Assembly (NCBI GenBank): GCA_040881985.1
Contig: JBBECE010000005.1
Coordinates: 62,001-126,000, forward strand
Source of the DNA: JBBECE01 sp040881985
GTDB taxonomy: Bacteria > Pseudomonadota > Alphaproteobacteria > Rhizobiales > Devosiaceae
Direction: 5' to 3'
Length of the DNA stretch: 64,000 nucleotides
Below are positions 8,424 through 16,411 of the stretch, piece after piece. The number at the start of each line of letters is the position of its first letter. The stretch's first letter is position 1. Below the pieces are notes generated by a model, which saw only the letters and a list, made by a program, of their open reading frames with translations, was not told the DNA's origin and made no database searches. The translations under genes and the position numbers were made by a program.

Positions 8424-9698
8424 CTACGCGCCGGCACCCACGTCTTCGCGGCGGTCGGAGTAGATATAGAGGGGACGGGCGTCCTTGCCGTCGACCACTT
8501 CCTTCGAAATCACGACTTCCTCGACTCCGTCGAGCGAGGGCAGGTCGAACATGGTGTCGAGAAGGATCGCTTCCATGATCGAGCGCAGGCCCCGGGCGCC
8601 GGTCTTGCGATTGATCGCCTGATGGGCAATCGCCACGAGCGCGTCCGCGTGGAAAGTCAGTTCCACGTCCTCCATCTGGAAGAGCCTTTGATACTGGCGC
8701 ACCAGAGCGTTTTTGGGCTCGGTGAGAATGCGGATGAGCGCCGGTTCGTCGAGATCCTCGAGCGTCGCGATCACCGGCAGGCGGCCGATGAATTCCGGGA
8801 TCAGCCCGTATTTGATCATGTCCTCGGGCTCAACCAGCGACAGCACTTCCCCGACCCGGCGGTCATGCGGATCCTTGACGTCGGCGGCGAAGCCGATCGA
8901 GGTGGACTGGCCGCGCGCCGCGATGATCTTCTCGAGGCCCGAGAAAGCGCCGCCGCAAATGAACAAGATGTTGGTGGTATCGACCTGCAGGAATTCCTGC
9001 TGCGGATGTTTGCGGCCGCCCTGCGGGGGCACCGAAGCCACGGTGCCTTCCATGATCTTCAGCAGTGCCTGCTGGACGCCCTCGCCCGAGACGTCGCGGG
9101 TGATCGAGGGATTGTCGGCCTTGCGCGAGATCTTGTCGACCTCGTCGATATAGACGATGCCGCGCTGCGCCTTCTCGACATTGTAGTCGGCGGACTGCAG
9201 TAGCTTCAAAATGATATTCTCGACGTCCTCGCCGACGTAACCGGCTTCGGTCAGCGTCGTCGCGTCGGCCATGGTGAAGGGCACGTCGATGATACGAGCG
9301 AGCGTCTGGGCGAGCAGCGTCTTGCCGCAACCGGTCGGCCCGATCAGCAGGATGTTCGACTTCGAGAGTTCGACTTCCTGGTTTTTAGGCGCGTTGTTGA
9401 GGCGCTTGTAATGGTTGTGAACGGCGACGGAGAGGACGCGCTTGGCCTGCATCTGGCCGATCACGTAATCGTCGAGCACGGCGCAAATCTCGGCCGGGGT
9501 CGGCACGCCCTCGGTCGACTTGACCGTCGAGGTTTTCGATTCCTCGCGGATGATGTCCATGCACAATTCGACGCATTCGTCGCAAATGAACACCGTCGGG
9601 CCGGCGATGAGTTTGCGGACCTCGTGCTGCGACTTGCCGCAGAACGAACAGTAGAGCGTGTTCTTCGCCGAATCGCCGTTGCCGGTCTCTTTGGACAT
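8424..9698 (-). CDS. clpX: ATP-dependent Clp protease ATP-binding subunit ClpX
   Basis: A 424-residue AAA+ unfoldase that feeds substrates to ClpP. The N-terminal zinc-binding domain is visible (CSFCGKSQHEV, then FICDECVELC), followed by Walker A GPTGCGKT, Walker B IVYIDEVDKI and the sensor-region motif PEFIGRLPV. The length is typical. It lies between clpP upstream and lon downstream, all leftward, the standard rhizobial protease cluster. The 180-base gap to clpP suggests that it may have its own promoter. Confidence 0.98.
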   Translation of the reverse strand: MSKETGNGDSAKNTLYCSFCGKSQHEVRKLIAGPTVFICDECVELCMDIIREESKTSTVKSTEGVPTPAEICAVLDDYVIGQMQAKRVLSVAVHNHYKRLNNAPKNQEVELSKSNILLIGPTGCGKTLLAQTLARIIDVPFTMADATTLTEAGYVGEDVENIILKLLQSADYNVEKAQRGIVYIDEVDKISRKADNPSITRDVSGEGVQQALLKIMEGTVASVPPQGGRKHPQQEFLQVDTTNILFICGGAFSGLEKIIAARGQSTSIGFAADVKDPHDRRVGEVLSLVEPEDMIKYGLIPEFIGRLPVIATLEDLDEPALIRILTEPKNALVRQYQRLFQMEDVELTFHADALVAIAHQAINRKTGARGLRSIMEAILLDTMFDLPSLDGVEEVVISKEVVDGKDARPLYIYSDRREDVGAGA

Positions 9699-9878
9699 TC
9701 ACCTCACCTCAGGCGCCGCGGCTTCCATTACCCGGTCTTGCAAGGCTAGCAAGCGCCGGTGAACAAACCGTAAGCCCTTAACTTCTGACCATAAAGGCGA
9801 CTTTCCGGTGGCGCAATCGCACCGCTGTCGCAATCCGTCAAGGATCGTTAACCGGGCGCGCAGGCGGCCCGTTCCCCC

Positions 9879-10511
9879 TCACTTGCCGTTCGCCTCGGGG
9901 GCCGCGCGCTTCTCGTAGACCTGATCGATCAGGCCGAAATCCTTGGCCTCCGCCGCCGACATGAAATAATCCCGGTCGAGGGTTCGCTCGATGGTGTCGT
10001 AGTCCTTGCCGGTGTGCTTCTCGTAGATTTCGTTGAGGCGCCGCTTCATCTTGATGATGTCCTCGGCGTGCCGCTCGATGTCGGATGCCTGGCCCTGGAA
10101 GCCGGCCGACGGCTGGTGGACCAGGATCCTCGCGTTGGGCAGCGCCGAGCGCAGGCCCTTCTCCCCGGCGGCGAGCAGCAACGAGCCCATCGAGGCCGCC
10201 TGGCCAACGCAAAGGGTCGCCACCGGCGGGCGGATGAACTGCATGGTGTCATAGACCCCGAGCCCCGAGGTCACTATCCCGCCCGGCGAATTGATATACA
10301 GGGCGATCTCCTTCTTTGGGTTCTCGGATTCGAGGAAGAGGAGTTGGGCGACGATGAGCGAGGAGACATTGTCCTCGATCGGCCCGGTGACGAAGACGAT
10401 CCGCTCCTTCAGGAGCCGCGAATAGATGTCGAAGGCGCGCTCGCCGCGGTTGGTCTGCTCGACCACCATCGGCACCAGCGTGTTCATGTAGATTTCGGCG
10501 AGGTCTTTCAT
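9879..10511 (-). CDS. clpP: ATP-dependent Clp protease proteolytic subunit ClpP
   Basis: A 210-residue serine peptidase that forms the tetradecameric proteolytic chamber used by ClpX and ClpA. The catalytic triad is visible as Ser107 (GQAASMGSLLL), His132 (ARILVHQPS) and Asp181 (TLDRDYFM). GAGGGCG precedes the ATG at 10511. A candidate heat-shock promoter lies about 70-105 bases upstream, in the divergent gap with the P450 gene. Confidence 0.98.
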   Translation of the reverse strand: MKDLAEIYMNTLVPMVVEQTNRGERAFDIYSRLLKERIVFVTGPIEDNVSSLIVAQLLFLESENPKKEIALYINSPGGIVTSGLGVYDTMQFIRPPVATLCVGQAASMGSLLLAAGEKGLRSALPNARILVHQPSAGFQGQASDIERHAEDIIKMKRRLNEIYEKHTGKDYDTIERTLDRDYFMSAAEAKDFGLIDQVYEKRAAPEANGK

Positions 10512-10583
10512 GGGACGCCCTCGGATTTTTTGATTCGGCCGGCACCGATCTGAGACGACCGGGTGTTAAGGGAAGGTAAAGAC

Positions 10584-10615
10584 GCAAAATAGGTGCGTGG
10601 GCGTTGCGGTTCAAT
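10584..10615 (-). promoter_or_regulatory. Candidate RpoH promoter for clpP
   Basis: The minus strand has ATTG (10615-10612), an 18-base spacer and CCTATTTTGC (10593-10584). This resembles the alphaproteobacterial sigma-32 consensus, with one mismatch in the -35 element and one at the end of the -10 element. It is positioned to give a leader of about 70 bases for clpP. It parallels the better site in front of lon. Confidence 0.45.
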
Positions 10616-10665
10616 GGGGATCGCGGGCGCTTGATTTCGCCCGTCCCCGGCGCGACAACCCAAGG

Positions 10666-11919
10666 ATGACTTACCCCGCCCGCCGCGTCTCGACCTTGCC
10701 CCTTTCGGGGGTCACCGTCTCCCGCGATCCGCGCGAGGCAACGTTCTTCCAGGACCCTTACGCCTTCGATGCCGAGCGGCACGCCGAAGGCACCGCCTTT
10801 TACTGGGCCGATTTCGGCCATTGGTGCTTTGTCGGCTGGGGCGAAGTCAACGCGCTGTTGCGCGACCGGCGGTTCGGTCGGCAGATTCTGCACGTGGCGA
10901 GCCGGGCCGAAGTCGGGCTTGCCGAGCCCAAGGCGCATCTAAAGGATTTCGACGGGGTCGAGGCGCATTCGCTGCTCGAACTCGAGCCGCCGGAACACAC
11001 CAAACTCCGCTCGCTCGTCACCCGCGCCTTCGTCTCGCGCCATGTCGAGCGGCTGCGGCCGGTCGTCGAGGCTTTCGCGCATCAGCTCATCGATGGCTTC
11101 GCGGGCAAAGGCGAGGTCGAGCTGATCGAGGCTTTCGCCATGCCGGTGCCGGTGACGATCATCGCCGACATGCTTGGGGTGCCGCGCGAGATGACGGGCA
11201 AGCTCCTCGATTGGTCGCACACCATGGTCCGCATGTACATGTTCAGCCATAGCGAGGCCGATGAGCTCGCCGCCAATCGTGTCGCCGCCGAATTCCGCGA
11301 CTACCTCAAGAGCCTGGTCGCCGAGCGCCGCCGCGCGCCGCGCGAGGATCTCATCTCGCACATGATTACCGCCGAGCAGGACGGCGGCAAACTGACCGAG
11401 GACGAGCTGATCTCGACGACCATTCTGCTGCTTAACGCGGGGCACGAGGCGACGGTCCACCAGACCGGCAACGCGGTCAAAACCATCCTTCACTCCGGTC
11501 TCGATCCGAAGGCACTGTTCGCGAACCCCGAAGCGGCTGCCGCAACGGTCGAGGAATGTCTGCGTTTCGATCCGCCGCTGCACATGTTCACCCGTTGGGC
11601 GCTTTCCGACTTGACGCTCGAGGGCGGGATCGTGCTCAAGAAGGGCGACGAGATCGGCTTGATGCTGGCGGCCGCCAACCGTGACCCGCAACGCTTCCCC
11701 GATCCTGGCCGATTCGACCCCGCGCGCGCCGATAACGCCAATGTCAGCTTCGGCGCCGGCATCCATTTCTGCATCGGCGCGCCGCTCGCCCGGATCGAAC
11801 TGCAGGTGGCACTGAAAGTGCTGTTCGACCGATTGCCGGGCCTTCGCCTCGCCGGTGCGCCGCACTACCGCGATTCCTATCACTTTCACGGGCTTGATCG
11901 GCTGGATTTGGCGTGGTGA
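10666..11919 (+). CDS. Cytochrome P450
   Basis: A 417-residue soluble bacterial-type P450 monooxygenase. The heme-binding loop FGAGIHFCIGAPLARIEL (axial Cys about residue 369), the I-helix oxygen-activation segment LLLNAGHEATVHQ and the K-helix ExxR (EECLRFDPP) are all present. There is no membrane anchor. The ATG at 10666 fits the family N-terminus, though its ribosome site is weak; a GTG at 10597 would add 23 unlikely residues. No ferredoxin or reductase gene is adjacent, so electrons must come from elsewhere. The substrate is unknown. It is divergent from clpP. Confidence 0.9.
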   Translation: MTYPARRVSTLPLSGVTVSRDPREATFFQDPYAFDAERHAEGTAFYWADFGHWCFVGWGEVNALLRDRRFGRQILHVASRAEVGLAEPKAHLKDFDGVEAHSLLELEPPEHTKLRSLVTRAFVSRHVERLRPVVEAFAHQLIDGFAGKGEVELIEAFAMPVPVTIIADMLGVPREMTGKLLDWSHTMVRMYMFSHSEADELAANRVAAEFRDYLKSLVAERRRAPREDLISHMITAEQDGGKLTEDELISTTILLLNAGHEATVHQTGNAVKTILHSGLDPKALFANPEAAAATVEECLRFDPPLHMFTRWALSDLTLEGGIVLKKGDEIGLMLAAANRDPQRFPDPGRFDPARADNANVSFGAGIHFCIGAPLARIELQVALKVLFDRLPGLRLAGAPHYRDSYHFHGLDRLDLAW

Positions 11920-11923
11920 CAAA

Positions 11924-12024
11924 TCTCCCTCTTCCAGCAAGGGGGAGGGTTGGGGTGGGGGTTGGCGCGCTATCAACCCCCACCCGACGCTCCGCGTCGA
12001 CCTCCCCCTTTCTGGGGGAGGTTT
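11924..12024. repeat. Palindromic intergenic element (copy A)
   Basis: Just after the P450 stop, an 11-bp perfect inverted repeat (11954-11964 with 11974-11984, 9-base loop) is followed by a 44-base unit (11981-12024) that itself contains a CTCCCCC/GGGGGAG hairpin. A second copy of the 44-base unit with three differences lies at 12127-12170. It resembles the short palindromic repeats scattered between genes in high-GC alphaproteobacteria and may end transcription from both sides, although no T run is present. Confidence 0.6.
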
Positions 12025-12127
12025 ATGAAATGAGCCCCGCCAGCACCCCCGGCACAAGCCCCGGCAAATCCTCGGCGATGAGGCCCGGTCTGCCGGACGC
12101 ACTTGCCGCCGCGCCGTGAATCCAGGC
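12023..12127 (-). pseudogene. Detached copy of the nnrD 3' end
   Basis: Read on the minus strand, this stretch encodes AWIHGAAASASGRPGLIAED, continues to VLAGLIS and ends with TAA at 12025-12023. It is a close match to the last 34 codons of the intact NnrD gene (AWIHGAAANAFGKPGLIAED to VLAGLAGA). At DNA level 12036-12127 matches 12563-12654 with about 11 differences. It has no start and cannot make the enzyme. It is flanked by the two 44-base repeats. Confidence 0.85.
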
Positions 12128-12170
12128 ACCCGACGCTCCGCGCCGACCTCCCCCTTTCTAGGCGAGGTTT
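12127..12170. repeat. Copy A' of the 44-base palindromic unit
   Basis: This unit differs from 11981-12024 at only three positions. It abuts the detached nnrD end on one side and the downstream flank of the small gene at 12190 on the other. The two copies may have served as the recombination substrate for the local rearrangement. Confidence 0.7.
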
Positions 12171-12189
12171 GAAGTGGCGACATACACAG

Positions 12190-12546
12190 TCACTTACCCA
12201 AAGGCGTCTTCGACCAATCGAAGTCGTAGCAGTTCTGCTGCTCACGCCTGATCGCCGCCTCGTCGTCAAGGCCCAAGTCCTTGTAAAGAACCGCACCGGA
12301 AGACGGCATCCAGGTCGCTGCGTTGACGACGAGGACTGGCAAAAGCGGGACATGGGCGTCATGGCACCGCAACGCGATACCTCCCAGCGGGTCGCCCCAA
12401 TTCCTGGCAGTTCGACCGAAGAGCGCCGCTAGTTGCGCATAGGTAATCGTCGATCGATTTCGCGCGATGTCAACGAGGTGTCGCGCCACCTCATGATCAT
12501 ACGCCCCGCGCATTTTCTTCAGGTCGGAGTTCGAAATCTTGGGCAT
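12190..12546 (-). CDS. Uncharacterised 118-residue protein inserted after nnrD
   Basis: The ATG at 12546 directly abuts the nnrD stop codon, with no spacer. The protein is soluble and mixed alpha/beta. It has an N-terminal helical part (MPKISNSDLKKMRGAYDHEV), a TYAQLAALFGRTARNWGDPL segment, and a central block HDAHVPLLPVLVVNAATWMP. The middle part reminds me of small domains with a TYxxLA...PLLxxLVVN pattern, but I cannot name the family. It lies between two copies of the nnrD 3' end, which suggests that it arrived with that DNA. No catalytic site is recognised. Confidence 0.65.
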   Translation of the reverse strand: MPKISNSDLKKMRGAYDHEVARHLVDIARNRSTITYAQLAALFGRTARNWGDPLGGIALRCHDAHVPLLPVLVVNAATWMPSSGAVLYKDLGLDDEAAIRREQQNCYDFDWSKTPLGK

Positions 12547-14028
12547 TCAGGCGCCCGCCAATCCCGCCAGCACCCCCGGCACAAGCCTCGGCAAATCCTC
12601 GGCGATAAGCCCGGGCTTGCCGAAAGCATTTGCCGCTGCCCCGTGAATCCAGGCGCCCGCCGCCGCCGCCTCAAACGCCTCCATGCCCTGCGCCAAGAGG
12701 CCCGCGATCAGCCCGGCCAGCACGTCCCCTGCCCCGGCGGTCGCCAGGATCGGCGGGGCGTTGGAGTTGATCGCGGCTCGCCCGTCGGGCGCGGCGATGA
12801 CGCTATCGGCGCCCTTCAACAGCACCACGGCGCCGGAACGATCGGCGGCGGCGCGCGCCGCAGCGAGCTTGCCGAGGTCCTCGATATTGAAGCCGAAGAT
12901 GCGGGCGAATTCGCCTGTATGCGGGGTCAGGACCACCGGTCGGCCCTTGCGCCGCCGGGTGACGGCAAAGAGCGTATCTGGTTCTTCCTCGAATGAGGTC
13001 AGCGCGTCGGCGTCAAGGACGATCGCGGCCTTAGATTGCAGGGCGGCGGTCGCCATCTGCCGGGGCGGCCGGCCGACCCCCAGACCCGGCCCGAGTACCA
13101 CGGCGTTTTTGCGCTCGTCGGTGAGAAGTTCGGCAAGGTCCGGGGCGTCGCGGACGAGCGCCAGCATGATCGCGGTGACATGGACGGCGTGGATATAGAG
13201 CGCCTCGGAGGGACCGGCGATGGTGACGAGGCCCGCCCCGGCCCGCAGCGCCGCTTCGGCGGCGAGCCTCGATGCCCCGGTCTGGAAATGGTCGCCCGAG
13301 ACGGCGATGCAATGGCCGGCCGCGTATTTGTGGGCCGAAGCGCCGCGCGCCGGAATTGTCCACAGTGCCGGGCCGTTCTCGGCGGTCATCGGGCCGATCT
13401 CGTCGATCACCGCGGCCGGAATACCGATGTCGCTGACGATCAGCTCACCGCAGGACTCCCGTCCGGGCAGGATCAGATGGCCGGGCTTCTTGCGGAAGAA
13501 GGTGACGGTCATGTCGGCGTCAATCGCGGTGCCGCGCACCGCGCCGGTCGCCCCGTCGACTCCGCTCGGCATGTCGATGGCGACGACCGGAGCGGCGGCA
13601 GAGCTGACTGCCTCGATCAGGGATGCGAGGTCGCCGCTGACGTCCCGGTCGAGGCCGGCGCCGAGCAACCCGTCAACGATCAGTTCGGCATCCCCGATTG
13701 ATTGAGGGCCCGCCGTTTCGACCGGCCCTTGCCACCTCTCAGCCATGGCGGCGGCGTCGCCCTTGAGCTTTTGCCTGTCTCCGAAGAGCGCCAGGCGCAC
13801 CGGCCAGCCCCGGTCCACAAGGTACCGGGCGGCCACGAACCCGTCCCCGCCATTGTTGCCGGGCCCGCACAAGACCAGAACCCGCTGTTCGGGCAGGCGC
13901 TTGACAATCGCCTCGGCCACCGCCGCGCCGGCATTCTCCATCAGCGTCAGCGAACCAACACCCGCCTTGACCGCCAGCGCGTCGGCCCGGCCCATCTCCT
14001 CAGGCGTCAAAAGTTCGAGAAAATCCAT
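12547..14028 (-). CDS. nnrD: Bifunctional NAD(P)HX epimerase/dehydratase
   Basis: A 493-residue metabolite-repair enzyme that restores hydrated NADH and NADPH. The N-terminal epimerase domain (YjeF-N, about 1-210) contains CGPGNNGGDGFVAARYL. The C-terminal ADP-dependent dehydratase domain (about 230-490) contains LTPHTGEFARIF and the nucleotide-binding motif ATAGAGDVLAGLIAGLLAQG. The ATG at 14028 is preferred over one at 14064, which abuts the trigger-factor terminator. The last 30 codons are duplicated at 12023-12127, so the present 3' end may have been swapped in. Confidence 0.94.
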   Translation of the reverse strand: MDFLELLTPEEMGRADALAVKAGVGSLTLMENAGAAVAEAIVKRLPEQRVLVLCGPGNNGGDGFVAARYLVDRGWPVRLALFGDRQKLKGDAAAMAERWQGPVETAGPQSIGDAELIVDGLLGAGLDRDVSGDLASLIEAVSSAAAPVVAIDMPSGVDGATGAVRGTAIDADMTVTFFRKKPGHLILPGRESCGELIVSDIGIPAAVIDEIGPMTAENGPALWTIPARGASAHKYAAGHCIAVSGDHFQTGASRLAAEAALRAGAGLVTIAGPSEALYIHAVHVTAIMLALVRDAPDLAELLTDERKNAVVLGPGLGVGRPPRQMATAALQSKAAIVLDADALTSFEEEPDTLFAVTRRRKGRPVVLTPHTGEFARIFGFNIEDLGKLAAARAAADRSGAVVLLKGADSVIAAPDGRAAINSNAPPILATAGAGDVLAGLIAGLLAQGMEAFEAAAAGAWIHGAAANAFGKPGLIAEDLPRLVPGVLAGLAGA

Positions 14029-14064
14029 CCCGCCATGCTGGCACGGTGGATTTTTCACCGCCAC

Positions 14065-14088
14065 AAAAAAGGCCGCCCGGCGGCGGCC
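14065..14088 (-). terminator. Rho-independent terminator of the trigger-factor gene
   Basis: A 7-bp stem GGCCGCC/GGCGGCC (14071-14077 with 14082-14088, loop CGGC) is followed by six T residues on the minus strand (14070-14065). It is 25 bases past the tig stop and just before nnrD. Confidence 0.85.
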
Positions 14089-14112
14089 CCACTGTGCTTC
14101 GAGACGAGCAAC

Positions 14113-15585
14113 CTATTGGCCGTGATCGTGACCTTTCTGATCGCGGTCGTGACCGGCATGATCGTGTTCGTGCTCATGTTCGTCCTCGTCATCGTGACCG
14201 CGCGGACCATTATGGCTCGGATTCTCGAAGGCGAGCGTGTCCCGGTCTGCCTGCACCATTTCCACGAGTTCCTCGCGGCTGACCTTTTTGTCCGTGACAC
14301 TCGCTTTGGACATGACGAAGTCGACGACCTTGCTTTCGAAAATCGGCGCCCGGAGCGACGAGAGGGCGGCCGGCGTCTGCCGGTAATAATCGTAGACCTG
14401 TTGCTCCTGGCCGGGAAAACGCTGCACTTCGGCGACCAGTGCCTGTTGCAGTTCCTCGTCGGTGACCTTGATGTCGTTGCGCGTGCCGAGTTCGGCGACG
14501 ACGAGCCCGAGCCGCACCCGGCGGTTGGCGATGCGCTGATATTCCTGGCGCGCTTCCGCTTCGGTCGTGCCCTCGGCCTCGAAACTGCGCCCGTGATGCT
14601 CGATCTCGTGGGTCACCCGCTCCCATATCGTCTTGAACTCTTCGTCGACGAGGTTTTGCGGCACCTCGAACCTGTGCGCCTCGTCGAGGATGTCGAGCAC
14701 CATGCGCTTCACCCGCCGCCGGGTAAGCGAGAGATACTGCAGACCGATCTGGTCGCGGATCGTCTGGCGTATTTGCGCCAGCGTGCCGAGGCCGAGTTTG
14801 GCGGCGAAAGCATCGTCGATCTCGGCTGTCGAGGGCGCCGCGACAACGGACACGGTCACCTCGAACTCGGCTTGTTTGCCGGCAAGCTCGGTCGTCGAAT
14901 AGTCGGCCGGAAAGCTCGCGGTGACCTGGCGCTTTTCGCCGGCGCTGGCGCCGATCAACTGATCCTCGAAGCCCGGCAGGAACTGGCCGGAGCCGATGAC
15001 GACATCGACTTCCTCCGACGTGCCGCCTTCAAAAGTCTTGCCGCCGATTCGGCCGACAAAATTCATCGTCGCTTTGTCGCCGGTCCCGGCCGGCCCGTCC
15101 TTGACCTCGAACGGCCGGTTGGCCTCGACGAAGCGACGGAACTGCTCCTCTAGCTCGGCGTCGGTGACATCGACGAGGGGCCGCTCGATCTTGATCGACG
15201 CCAGGTCCATCAAGTCGACCTTGGGCAGCACCTCGTAAGTGACGGAGAAATCGAGGTCGGCTTGCCCGGCGAACATCCGGTTCAGCGCCGCCTGATCCTC
15301 GGTCAGATCGACCTTGGGTTGGAGCGCGGGGCGCTCCTCGCGCTCTTCGAGGATCTTCTGGATGCCGGAATTCATCGCCTCGCGCATGACTTCCGACATG
15401 GCGGAGCGGCCATAGACCTTCTTGAGATGCGCAAAAGGCACCTTGCCGGGGCGAAACCCCTTGATCTGCGCCCGCCCCTTCAGCTCGAGGAGCTTTTCGT
15501 CGAGTTTTTCGTTGAGCTCGGCAGCCGGTATAGACATGTCGAGCTTGCGCTTCAGACCCTCGTTGAAGGTTTCGGTGACCCGCAT
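14113..15585 (-). CDS. tig: Trigger factor with a His/Asp-rich C-terminal tail
   Basis: A 490-residue ribosome-associated chaperone and prolyl isomerase. The order is a ribosome-binding domain with the signature KGFRPGKVP, an FKBP-type domain (about 150-245, with the IGSGQFLPGFEDQL core), and the helical chaperone arms. The last 30 or so residues, after ENPS, form a tail with nine His and many Asp/Glu (for example DEDEHEHEHDHAGH), beyond the usual fold and likely able to bind metal. It has its own terminator. Confidence 0.96.
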   Translation of the reverse strand: MRVTETFNEGLKRKLDMSIPAAELNEKLDEKLLELKGRAQIKGFRPGKVPFAHLKKVYGRSAMSEVMREAMNSGIQKILEEREERPALQPKVDLTEDQAALNRMFAGQADLDFSVTYEVLPKVDLMDLASIKIERPLVDVTDAELEEQFRRFVEANRPFEVKDGPAGTGDKATMNFVGRIGGKTFEGGTSEEVDVVIGSGQFLPGFEDQLIGASAGEKRQVTASFPADYSTTELAGKQAEFEVTVSVVAAPSTAEIDDAFAAKLGLGTLAQIRQTIRDQIGLQYLSLTRRRVKRMVLDILDEAHRFEVPQNLVDEEFKTIWERVTHEIEHHGRSFEAEGTTEAEARQEYQRIANRRVRLGLVVAELGTRNDIKVTDEELQQALVAEVQRFPGQEQQVYDYYRQTPAALSSLRAPIFESKVVDFVMSKASVTDKKVSREELVEMVQADRDTLAFENPSHNGPRGHDDEDEHEHEHDHAGHDRDQKGHDHGQ

Positions 15586-15622
15586 TCGGATTGATCCATC
15601 TTGCTTTGAGGGCCGGCGCTGC

Positions 15623-15707
15623 TGGTGCGGGTGGAGGGACTTGAACCCCCAAGCCTTTCGGCACGAGAACCTAAATCTCGCGTGTCTACCAGTTTCACCA
15701 CACCCGC
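15623..15707 (-). tRNA. tRNA-Leu (TAG)
   Basis: An 85-nt cloverleaf with a long variable arm on the minus strand. The acceptor stem is GCGGGTG/CACCCGC. The anticodon stem GAGA/TCTC encloses TTTAGGT, giving anticodon TAG. The variable arm is TGCCGAAAGGCT-like, the T arm contains GGTTCAAGTCC, and CCA is encoded. Confidence 0.97.
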
Positions 15708-15936
15708 AAAACGCGCCCGGCCCGGGTGGGCGCCGGTCTAACCCAACTCATCCCGCCAGTCAAAACCTCATTGGCCGGCGAATTTTCCCACGCTCGCCGG
15801 CACTTCGGAGGCATTCGACCAAGCCATGGGCAGCGCGCCCACTTCTTGTGCAGGCGAGCGGGCGCGGGCTGCGGCGCAACCTTTCGAGCAGGCCTCAAAT
15901 CCTTGGAATTCATTGACAATCGGGACGGTTGGACGC

Positions 15937-15952
15937 TGGCATGATCCCTGCA
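15937..15952 (+). promoter_or_regulatory. Sigma-54-type promoter for glnB-glnA
   Basis: TGGCATG, four bases and CTGCA match the -24/-12 sigma-54 consensus (TGGCACG N4 TTGCA) with the invariant GG and GC dinucleotides exactly 10 bases apart. It lies 49 bases before the glnB start codon. This fits NtrC-activated expression under nitrogen limitation. I did not find a convincing NtrC-binding palindrome upstream. Confidence 0.65.
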
Positions 15953-16000
15953 AGCCAGCATCTGCGAATATCCTGGCGTAGCCAGCGAAGGAGACCAGGG

Positions 16001-16339
16001 ATGAAAAAGATCGAGGCGATCGTCAAACCGTTCAAACTGGATGAGGTCAAGGAGGCGCTTCAGGAAGTGGGGCTTCAGGGGATCACCGTCACCGAGGCCA
16101 AGGGCTTCGGGCGTCAGAAGGGTCATACCGAACTTTATCGGGGCGCCGAATATGTCGTCGACTTCCTGCCGAAGGTGAAGGTCGAGGTCGTAGTGCCCGA
16201 CCATCTGGCGGAGAAGGCCATCGAGGCCATTCGCAATGCCGCACAGACCGGCCGGATCGGCGACGGCAAGATATTCGTCTATACCATCGAGCAGGCCATC
16301 CGCATCCGCACCGGGGAGACCGGTGACGAGGCCGTGTGA
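16001..16339 (+). CDS. glnB: Nitrogen regulatory protein P-II
   Basis: A 112-residue trimeric signal protein that senses 2-oxoglutarate and ATP/ADP and reports nitrogen status to the uridylyltransferase, NtrB and the glutamine synthetase adenylyltransferase. Tyr51 in the T loop (ELYRGAEYVVDFLPK) is the uridylylation site. The C-terminal signature GRIGDGKIFV is present. The ATG at 16001 follows an AGGAGACCAGGG-like ribosome site; the frame upstream is open but unrelated. It is co-transcribed with glnA 72 bases downstream. Confidence 0.97.
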   Translation: MKKIEAIVKPFKLDEVKEALQEVGLQGITVTEAKGFGRQKGHTELYRGAEYVVDFLPKVKVEVVVPDHLAEKAIEAIRNAAQTGRIGDGKIFVYTIEQAIRIRTGETGDEAV

Positions 16340-16411
16340 GCCAGGCCGCTTCGGCCGCGGCCGCGAGTCGCCTCCGCCCATCCATCCATTGTCGATAACA
16401 TGGGGTAAGAA

